Assembly (NCBI RefSeq): GCF_000614065.1 | Contig: NZ_BAKG01000001.1 | Span: 62,001 to 126,000, forward strand | DNA length: 64,000 bases | Source: Prevotella dentasini JCM 15908 | Lineage (GTDB): Bacteria; Bacteroidota; Bacteroidia; Bacteroidales; Bacteroidaceae | Reading direction: 5' to 3' | Shown: positions 57,191 to 64,000 of the stretch, one piece after another | Position numbering within the stretch: the stretch's first letter is position 1 | Layout: every line of letters begins with the position of its first letter | Notes under the pieces: generated by a model | What the model was told of the DNA's origin: nothing | Seen by the model: only the letters and a program-made list of their open reading frames with translations | Database searches by the model: none | Made by a program: the position numbers and the translations under genes

Positions 57191-57337
57191 ATCGTGGGTG
57201 CAAAGATAGTGTTTTTCTGCGTGATAACCAAATTTTCGTTCCGTTTTTATTGCGTCGGAAATCAAAGCGGACGTTTTGCAGGGTGCCCGGCTTGGCTGGG
57301 ACGGGAAAGGCAGCGGGGCTGATGGCTCTTGGCGTGC

Positions 57338-59184
57338 TTACTTCCGGAAGAACCGGTTCATCCGGGTGATGACCTCGTGGAGCTGCCGCGGATTGAGCGG
57401 ATAGTTGGGAATGGGGCGCATCCGCTTGTCCATCACCTTCAGGTTTCCTGCTCCCTGTTTCTCCACTATCGTGCCGTCGCTGCGTATGAAGGCGTAGTAG
57501 AGGTCGCTACCTACGAGGTGCCAGTCGCGTGGGGAGGGGTCGTGGAGGTATTTTCCCATCGAGTAGTCGGACGGAGGGTTCGTTACGCCGAGCACCTGAC
57601 GGAGGATTGTCGGCGAGATGTCGTAGTGGGTGGTGCGGTAATTGCGCTTTCCGGGCTTGCATCCGGGGTAGTAATAGATGAAGGGCGTGGCGGTCTGGTA
57701 CTGTGAATAGTTGGATGAGTGGCCCCAATAGTTGTTGTGATTCTCGTTGAACTCCTGTCCGTGGTCGCCCGTTATGATGACGACGGTGTTCCGCAGAAGG
57801 TTCTTGGCCTTCAGCTTGCGCAGGGCCAGTCCGACGAGCGAGTCAGCTTCGGCCACGCAGTTGCGGTAGAGATTGAAGAAGGGTGTCGGGTCGGTGTCGT
57901 TGTCGAGCTTCATGTAGTCGCAGTATTCCCAGCTGGGACGGAATCGATACTGCTTGCTCTTGGGCAGCTCAATGGCATGTGCGAGGTCGTAGAAGACGAA
58001 GGAGAAGAACGGCTGCCGCCCGTCGTAGCGGTCGATGTCGGCCATGAAGTTGCGCGTGATGCGTGTGTCGCGCTCGTAGGCGGTCTTTCCCGGTGTGCTG
58101 ATGTTGAGTCCCTTCACGTCGCGGAAGAGCATTTTGGCAAACGGCGGGTATTCCAGCGTGGCACTGGGGTAGGCCTGCACCTTGTAGCCTGCCTTGAGCA
58201 GCTGACTGATAAGGACGGGTTGGACGTTCCCGTACTCAAAGCTCTTCCAGTAATAGGCCGATATTCCCGTGAACATACCGAAGATGCCGCCCCGCGTGGC
58301 ATTGCTCGAGCTGATGTGATGGGGATACTGTTCGGCACTGTCGGCAAAGGCGCAGATGTTAGGTGTGCATGCTTTCGTCAGTGTACGGGGATTCCATGAG
58401 TCGATGCAGAGGATGACTACGTTCAGGGGACGGGATGGTTTCACCGCCTTCAGCGGACGGAGTGGGTAGGCGACTGCCGTTCCGCTGTTCTGAAAACGTA
58501 TTTGGTTGAGCTTGTTGATGTCCACTATTCCCAGTTTCGCCAAGAGCTTGTTGGCCCGCAGGGGGAAGTAGTAGGGCAGCACGTCGGTGCTTTCTACGAT
58601 GGACGATTTCATGGTTGCGCCTCCGTAGATGTGTATGCCCTGAGAGAGAAGGACGAAGCCTGAGAGGATGAGCAGGCTGTTGCGATAGAAGTGGTGGAAG
58701 ACAATGCGGCTGTTAAGCAGCCGGGAGAGGTAGCTCAGGAAGAAGCTCAGGAGGAAGAAGAGTGACGAGAGGGCTGCGGCTTTCAGGTAGACCCACGTGT
58801 CGAAGATGAATATTTCGGATGCGCCGGGGCCTGTCAGCATCTCCCAGACAAGTCCGTTGATATGGAAATGGTAGATGCTGTAGACGTAGCTGTTGGCTAC
58901 TGCCACGATGAACATGAGGCATAGCAACCGAGAGCAGGATATCCGTCAGGCGTTGCCGGCAGCCCAGTGCCGCCAAAGGCAGCTGAAAGACGAGGAAAGG
59001 GATAAGGGCAAAGAGGGCGGCATGCGTGAGGCAGGAGGCCGTGAAGTAAATCCAGCCCAACGTCCATCACTTCGGTGCTCGTGCCGTTTAGGATATAGGA
59101 AAAGAAAATGGCAGCCAATGCGATGGTTGCAAGTAGATAGAACAGGAATCCTTGCAGGATGTTCCGGCTTTTCGGTTGGTTCAT
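57338..59184 (-). CDS. YejM/PbgA-like inner-membrane sulfatase-fold protein, two frameshifts
   Basis: About 614 residues when repaired. Five N-terminal transmembrane helices (residues 1-190) precede an alkaline-phosphatase-fold periplasmic domain: NVVILCIDSWNPRTLT, SSSNATRGGIFGMFTG (Thr position of the fold) and VIITGDHGQEFNENHNNYWGH. This close match to YejM/PbgA/LapC of Enterobacteria suggests a role in sensing or controlling lipopolysaccharide supply. LTA-synthase-like transferase activity is the alternative. Frames break at ~59056 and ~58919; both look like one extra base (GGC read as GGGC, AGC read as AGGC). The start at 59184 (ATG) is preferred to a TTG three codons earlier. Confidence 0.82.
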
Positions 59185-59343
59185 AGATGTCAAATGGAGA
59201 GGTTGGAGAAGTGGGGGAGCGGAAGGATGGGAACAATGCGGTCGGATGGCGTCCGTGCGGAGTCCGTCGGGCTGTCCGCCGGCTGTAGTCTTGTTTGCCC
59301 GGCAGCGTCTCCCCGGTGGTTTGCAGTGAGGTGGCTGAAAAGC

Positions 59344-59388
59344 AAAAGATGGTTATATCCCTCGTTGTCGGGATATAACCATCTTTCT
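59344..59388 (-). terminator. tyrS terminator
   Basis: A 17-bp stem (59345-59361 with 59370-59386, AAAGATGGTTATATCCC) just past the tyrS stop codon. Confidence 0.8.
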
Positions 59389-59393
59389 GTAAT

Positions 59394-60693
59394 TTATTGT
59401 TTGACGATAATCAGCGAGTAGTTCTTCTTGCCTTTCTGAACAAGCAGGTACTTGCCGTCGATGAGGTCGTCTGCCGTAATTGGCTGGTCGAAGGCCTGAA
59501 GTTTGTCCTTGTTGAGCGACACGCCGCCACCCTTGACGAGCTTGCGCATCTCGCTCTTGCTCGGGAAAATGCTCATTCCCTCTTGGTTGAAGACGTCTAC
59601 GGCAGCCTGGCCGAGCACTTCCTTGGCGACTTCGTAGTGGGGCACGTCCTTGAACACGTCGGTGAAGGTCTGTTCGTCGAGCTGAAGGAGGTCTTCCTTT
59701 GTGGACTTTCCGAAGAGGATGTTGCTGGCTGCGACAGCCATGTCAAGGTCTTCCTGAGAGTGAACCATCCGTGTAACCTCCTCGGCAAGGCGGCGTTGCA
59801 GGCTGCGGCGGCCTGGGTCTTGTCGGTGTTCCTCTATGAGGGTATCGATGACGTCCTTTTCCAGCGAGGTGAAAATCTTGATATACTTCTCCGCGTCGTC
59901 GTCGCTGACGTTCAGCCAGACTGATAGAAGACGTAGGGGGAGGTGCGCTTGCGGTCGAGCCAGATATTTCCGCTCTCCGTTTTGCCGAATTTCTTGCCGT
60001 CAGCCTTCGTGATGAGCGGACAGGTGAGGCAGTATGCCTCTGCTTCTCCGCCCAGTGTGCGTCTGATGAGTTCGGTTCCGGTGGTCATGTTGCCCCACTG
60101 GTCGTTGCCGCCGAGCTGCAGTTTCACGCCATACTTACGGTATTGGTAGAGGAAGTCGTAGCCCTGAAGGAGCTGATAGGTGAACTCGGTGAACGAAAGG
60201 CCGTCGCTCGCCTCGCCGTTGAGCCGCTTCTTCACGCTGTCTTTGGCCATCATGTAGTTGACGGTGATGTGTTTGCCCACCTCGCGTGCGAAGTCGAGGA
60301 AGGTAAAGTCTTTCATCCAGTCGTAGTTGTTGACCATTTCGGCCTTGTTCGGCTCGTTTCCGTCAAAGTCGAGGAACTTGCCTGCCTGCTTCTTGATGGC
60401 TTCCTGATTGTGGTAAAGGGTCTCTGCGTCGAGCAGATTGCGCTCTTGCTCTTGCCCGAAGGGTCGCCAATCATGCCCGTTGCACCCCCGACGAGGAGGT
60501 AGGGCTTGTGTCCGCAACGCTGAAGGTGGCGTAGCATCATGATGCCACAGAGGTGCCCGATGTGCAGGGAGTCCGCCGTCGGGTCAGTGCCGAGGTATGC
60601 CGACACCATTTCCTTTTGGAGAAACTCTTCCGTTCCCGGCATTATCTGCGCCAGCATACCGCGCCAGCGTAGTTCTTCAACAAAGTTTTTCAT
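59394..60693 (-). CDS. tyrS: Tyrosyl-tRNA synthetase, two frameshifts
   Basis: Charges tRNA-Tyr. About 433 residues when repaired. The HIGH motif appears as DSLHIGHL (about residue 45), [18 protein letters not shown] follows, [13 protein letters not shown] carries the KMSKS-type loop (about 233), and an S4-like C-terminal domain ends [16 protein letters not shown]. Frames break at ~60445 (agcaagagcgc for agcaaggagcgc) and ~59919 (tatcagtctggc for tatcagttctggc). Repairs give [15 protein letters not shown] and [15 protein letters not shown]. Two ATGs are adjacent; the second is chosen. Last gene of the metK - DUF4271 - hemD - rnpA - yidD run. Confidence 0.93.
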
Positions 60694-60762
60694 CATTGAA
60701 TGTTTTGTGGCTCTTGCGAGCCTGTTTGTTTATAATCATATCGGGGTGTCTGAAAAGGCGAC

Positions 60763-61008
60763 TCACGGAACCGGGTCGTAGCCGCTTCCACCCCATGGAT
60801 TGCATCTCAATATGCGCCACACGGCCAGTGCCAGTCCCTTTATCGGCCCGTGTTTCAGCAGTGCTTGTCTGGCGTATTCCGAACAGGTGGGGGTGAAACG
60901 GCACGAGGGCGGAGTGTAAGCTGATGGCTGCCTGATAGAAACGGATGGCAGAATCAGCAGCCATGCGGCAGCGCGCGAGGCAAAGCGCAGTATTTTATTT
61001 ACTTTCAT
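60763..61008 (-). CDS. yidD: YidD membrane protein insertion efficiency factor
   Basis: 81 residues; the family is small, amphipathic and membrane-bound, and helps YidC insert proteins. The diagnostic text is [23 protein letters not shown] followed by [20 protein letters not shown] lies eight bases before the ATG. It sits just downstream of rnpA, the near-universal neighbour. Confidence 0.93.
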   Translation of the reverse strand: MKVNKILRFASRAAAWLLILPSVSIRQPSAYTPPSCRFTPTCSEYARQALLKHGPIKGLALAVWRILRCNPWGGSGYDPVP

Positions 61009-61081
61009 TGTGTCCTCCTTATCTTAACGGGCTGTCCGGGCAATCCGGTGGGGGCGGAATGGGCAGGCGGGACGCCTGTGC

Positions 61082-61519
61082 CTATTGCGCGGTTGTGGCG
61101 TTTTCCCTCTCTCCTATCCGCTCCAGCAGGTTGCAGACCTTGCTCTCTACGTTCTTTGAACCGTGAAGTTCGTCTGCCAGCCAGATGAAGGCAATCAGAA
61201 GACGGTGCTGTGGCATGGATGCGAGAGTATCGAGAAGAAGATGCTTGTGCTTCCGATAGGCTTCGCGAACCTGCCGCTTTACGCGGTTGCGCCTGACTGC
61301 ACGCTTGAAGTGTTTCTTCGGAACGCTGATGAGCAACTGCACTTGTGCCGCATTCTCCGTCGCAGATTCGCCTTCTCCGTCGTCCACTGCGCAATAGACA
61401 GCCCGCAGGGGAAACGCTGACAGCGAGTGGCTGCCGCCTCCCGTGAAGAGCCTGTCGATGAGCTTCTTGCTGCAAAGTCGCTCCTGCTTTCGGAATGTTT
61501 GTCTGTGCGTGATGGGCAT
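61082..61519 (-). CDS. rnpA: Ribonuclease P protein component
   Basis: 145 residues; cofactor of the RNase P ribozyme in 5' tRNA processing. The RNR motif is FKRAVRRNRVKRQVREAYR (about residues 76-94), preceded by VPKKH. An acidic insert (VDDGEGESATENAAQ) at about residues 46-60 lengthens the central part. Unlike in many bacteria, rpmH and dnaA are not adjacent; here rnpA lies between hemD and yidD, as in other Bacteroidales. Confidence 0.94.
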   Translation of the reverse strand: MPITHRQTFRKQERLCSKKLIDRLFTGGGSHSLSAFPLRAVYCAVDDGEGESATENAAQVQLLISVPKKHFKRAVRRNRVKRQVREAYRKHKHLLLDTLASMPQHRLLIAFIWLADELHGSKNVESKVCNLLERIGERENATTAQ

Positions 61520-61565
61520 GTCGGGTGAGTGTTCTTTGCCTTGCCGGATGGCCGTCTGCCATCAG

Positions 61566-62318
61566 TTACTTGCCGTTCTGCTCTTCCAGATAGGCGCGGA
61601 GGGCACCTGTCATGGACGGATACTTCGACGATGGTGCCTCAAGGTCGAGCCGGAAGCCCTGCGCTACCACCTCCTTGGCGGTAGCAGGCCCGAAGGCTGC
61701 TATCTTTATATCGCCCTGCTCAAAGTCGGGGAGGTTCTTTTTCAATGCGCGGACACCCGTCGGACTGAAGAAGACAAGCATGTCGTAGTCGAACGATTTC
61801 TTCTCCTCGGCAGTCAGGTCGCTGCTTATCGTGCGGTACATGATGCACTCCTTGTGCTTCAGCTTGCTGTTGTCGAGCATCGTCTTGAGCATTTCGTTGT
61901 GCGCGGAGCTTTGCGGGACGAGGTAATTTTCGTCCTTGTGCTTCACCATTGTGGGCAACAGGGAGTCTATCTTGCCCGAATTGCCGAAGAAAACCTTTCG
62001 TTTGCGATACTGAACGTACTTCTGAATATAGAGCGCGATGGTCTCAATAACACAGAAATATTTCATGGTCTCGGGAATGGTAACGCGCATTTCCTTGGCA
62101 AGTTTGAAGTAATTGTCAATAGCGTGGCGTGATGTGAATACAACAGCCGAATAGTCTAACAGATTGATTTTCTGCTGACGGAATTCCTTTGCCGATAGTC
62201 CCTCGACCTGAAAGAATGGTCTGAATACCAGTTCAACGCCCAAATCTTCCGCTATGTCGTAGTAAGGCGACTTGTCGCTGGAGGGCTTTGGCTGTGATAT
62301 CAAGATCTTTTTAATCAT
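61566..62318 (-). CDS. hemD: Uroporphyrinogen-III synthase
   Basis: 250 residues, single HemD domain with two Rossmann-like halves: KKILISQPKPSSDKSPYYDIAEDLGVELVF at the start and LVFFSPTGVRALKKNLPDF ... IAAFGPATAKEVVAQGF in the second half. Closes the tetrapyrrole ring in heme/siroheme synthesis. Sequence is poorly conserved in the family, but the motif order is clear. It starts 6 bp after DUF4271. Confidence 0.88.
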   Translation of the reverse strand: MIKKILISQPKPSSDKSPYYDIAEDLGVELVFRPFFQVEGLSAKEFRQQKINLLDYSAVVFTSRHAIDNYFKLAKEMRVTIPETMKYFCVIETIALYIQKYVQYRKRKVFFGNSGKIDSLLPTMVKHKDENYLVPQSSAHNEMLKTMLDNSKLKHKECIMYRTISSDLTAEEKKSFDYDMLVFFSPTGVRALKKNLPDFEQGDIKIAAFGPATAKEVVAQGFRLDLEAPSSKYPSMTGALRAYLEEQNGK

Positions 62319-62324
62319 CGTGTC

Positions 62325-63293
62325 CTAAAAATTTATAGTCAAATAGTTACCTGTATATGTCAAGACGCCGACCAATGCCGTCAACGGCATCAATTCAAGC
62401 GCACAAAAGTACAAAATTATTTGCAGACTGACACTTGTTCTTTTGAAAAAGATAACGAACTCTTTGTAAAAGGCAAGTATTTTGATTAGAAGTATGGCTG
62501 TAAGCAGGTAAATCATCGATATTTGCATCGACAGATTGAAATAAACCAACAGCAGCACGAGGGGGAAGAGCAGCACGCCCTCCATGGAGGTCAGGAAGAG
62601 CCACGACTGCATCCATTGTAAACATTTATTCCTGCTGAAGTAGACCCAGTTGACGATGGAATAGAGGATGTATTTCGCCAAGAAATATCCCATGAAGATA
62701 CCGAAATAGATGCCTATCATCTCCAATTGGGACTCCATGATGTAGCTGTTGCCTCCTGCCGTGCGGTTGTACAGATAGTAGACGATGCTGAGGATGAGTG
62801 CCGTCTGTACGACAAGGAACAGCTGGAAACGCACTTCGTAGGAGGTCTCTGCCATGGTTGCGCGGTTGCGCGGTATGCGGAAGAGGCTTCCGACCTGCCG
62901 GATGATGAAGTTGCGCGAGAGCGATGCCGCCACGAGGGCAAGTGCGAAGCACCCCAGAAGCAGTCCGGCAACGGTATTGTCGTTGCTGACGCTGTAGGGC
63001 GCGGGGTCGCCGAGGACACCGCTGTGGGCCGCTCTCAGTCCGGGGCGGAAGTACTGGCTGCCCTTGAAATAGCCTTCGTTGCGAAAGTCCACGTCGGTCA
63101 GCCGGAACTCTTTCTTCGGTTTCAGCCTCAGGAGTCCCGGCAGACTGGTCTCCGCATGAAGTGAATCGGCAGCCGGCAAATGCACCGAGTCGGACGCAGC
63201 CTGCCCGGCAGCGTCCGACTTTGCCTTTGCCCGACCCCCTGAGTCAAGCCTGCGGAGTAGTGGCGGAATTGCTGTTGAATCCGTACTGAGCAT
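62325..63293 (-). CDS. DUF4271 domain membrane protein
   Basis: 322 residues. A polar N-terminal stretch (about 1-110) with LPGLLRLKPKKEFRLTDV precedes about six transmembrane helices (for example LLLGCFALALVAASLSRNF, FLVVQTALILSIVYYLYN, FPLVLLLVYFNLSMQISMIY). Conserved in Bacteroidetes next to hemD; function unknown. The gene lies 8 bp after metK and 6 bp before hemD, so all three are probably co-transcribed. Confidence 0.85.
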   Translation of the reverse strand: MLSTDSTAIPPLLRRLDSGGRAKAKSDAAGQAASDSVHLPAADSLHAETSLPGLLRLKPKKEFRLTDVDFRNEGYFKGSQYFRPGLRAAHSGVLGDPAPYSVSNDNTVAGLLLGCFALALVAASLSRNFIIRQVGSLFRIPRNRATMAETSYEVRFQLFLVVQTALILSIVYYLYNRTAGGNSYIMESQLEMIGIYFGIFMGYFLAKYILYSIVNWVYFSRNKCLQWMQSWLFLTSMEGVLLFPLVLLLVYFNLSMQISMIYLLTAILLIKILAFYKEFVIFFKRTSVSLQIILYFCALELMPLTALVGVLTYTGNYLTINF

Positions 63294-63301
63294 GGTTCAG
63301 C

Positions 63302-64000
63302 CTATAGCCCGAAAGCCTTCCTGATGTCGTCTACCCTGTCTGTCTTCTCCCAAGTGAAGAGTTCTACGTCTATCACCTTTGTCTCGTGATAGTGGCTGGT
63401 AAAGGTTTTCCGTATCGTTTCGTTCTGTCGGCCCATGTGTCCGTATGCCGCTGTTTCGAGATACATCGGCTGCCGGAGGTTCAGCGCGCGTTCGATGGCC
63501 TTGGGACGGAGGTCGAAGAGCTTCTTGATGGTCTCTGCAATCTCGCTGTCGGAAGCCTTTACCTTGGAGCGTCCGTAGGTATTCACGTACACGCTGACGG
63601 GTTCTGCCACACCGATGGCGTAGGCCAGCTGCACGAGCATCTCGTCGCTGACGCCTGCTGCTACCATGTTCTTGGCGATATGCCGTGCTGCATAGGCTGC
63701 CGAACGGTCTACCTTGCTGGAGTCCTTGCCCGAGAAGGCACCGCCGCCGTGCGCACCTTTGCCGCCGTAGGTGTCGACGATAATCTTCCGTCCCGTCAGA
63801 CCCGTGTCGCCGTGAGGGCCGCCAATGACGAACTTACCCGTCGGATTGACCAAGTATTTGATGTTGTCGTTGAAGAGGGCGAGTACCTTTTCCGACTTGA
63901 TTTGCGCCTTCGTGCGCGGTATGAGTATCTCTATCACGTCCTTGCGAATCTGCTCCAGCATCTTTCTGTCGGCTTCGAGCTGTGCCTCGCGCGTGTCGCC
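63302..64000 (-). CDS. metK: S-adenosylmethionine synthetase, N-terminal part outside the window
   Basis: Makes SAM from methionine and ATP. About 233 C-terminal residues are visible. Family signatures: [20 protein letters not shown] (the ATP/phosphate region), [20 protein letters not shown] (the P-loop-like glycine-rich signature), and [16 protein letters not shown]. The C-terminus ends [13 protein letters not shown]. No frameshift is seen. It is the upstream gene of the run that continues through DUF4271 to tyrS. Confidence 0.95.
   Translation of the reverse strand, partial: GDTREAQLEADRKMLEQIRKDVIEILIPRTKAQIKSEKVLALFNDNIKYLVNPTGKFVIGGPHGDTGLTGRKIIVDTYGGKGAHGGGAFSGKDSSKVDRSAAYAARHIAKNMVAAGVSDEMLVQLAYAIGVAEPVSVYVNTYGRSKVKASDSEIAETIKKLFDLRPKAIERALNLRQPMYLETAAYGHMGRQNETIRKTFTSHYHETKVIDVELFTWEKTDRVDDIRKAFGL

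Overview
The window looks like chromosomal DNA of a Bacteroidales bacterium, most likely Prevotella or a close relative. The evidence is: promoters of the Bacteroidetes type (-7 box TAnnTTTG with a TTG about 19-21 bp upstream) before many genes; proteins with type IX secretion C-terminal tails; a fused SecDF; and DUF4292 and DUF4271 genes in their usual Bacteroidales neighbourhoods. No rRNA, phage, complete insertion sequence or CRISPR array was found. The DNA looks fairly GC-rich, except for an AT-rich accessory patch at about 10.4-12.2 kb.

Layout. 0-9 kb: metG (5' end missing), a small secreted protein, an SF1B helicase, folP-cdaA, an unknown small protein and a UPF0597 protein. 8.8-13.2 kb: a membrane TPR/HTH regulator followed by a tandem duplication carrying small membrane-protein genes and a decayed regulator copy, then a DMT transporter. 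13.5-20 kb: upp, pckA, a U32 peptidase, sufE, a TrmH-type methyltransferase and pncB. 20.5-31 kb: a 1067-residue T9SS cargo protein, a helix-hairpin-helix protein, a Dna2-like nuclease-helicase, a fused hydrolase/HAD-like protein and dgt. 31.6-36.6 kb: a dut - TPR - DUF4292 - EnvC run. 36.7-42.5 kb: HU, a rhomboid protease, an EEP phosphatase and secDF. 42.5-46.3 kb: repeat-rich DNA, a coupled pair of secreted proteins and a candidate small RNA. 46.3-53.2 kb: sucCD, xerD, aroQ, an O-methyltransferase, rbfA and a LolC/E-type permease. 53.5-64 kb: an ADP-ribosylglycohydrolase, tRNA-Arg, an outer-membrane beta-barrel receptor, tRNA-Gln, a YejM-like protein and the run metK - DUF4271 - hemD - rnpA - yidD - tyrS.

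Two patterns stand out. First, seven intergenic sites carry arrays of a 17-bp quasi-palindrome (GAAAGTGCCGYTTTCGC, in either orientation) separated by 5-bp variable spacers, giving an exact 22-bp period. An eighth site at 45.5 kb has the same 22-bp period with a different unit. I do not recognise a described system that explains these. Second, about 24 single-base frameshifts break conserved housekeeping genes (metG, upp, secDF, sucD, tyrS and others), and most lie in AGGC/AGGGC contexts. This points to a context-specific sequence error, possibly linked to base modification, rather than real gene loss. Broken genes are therefore annotated as single CDS spans with the shift noted.
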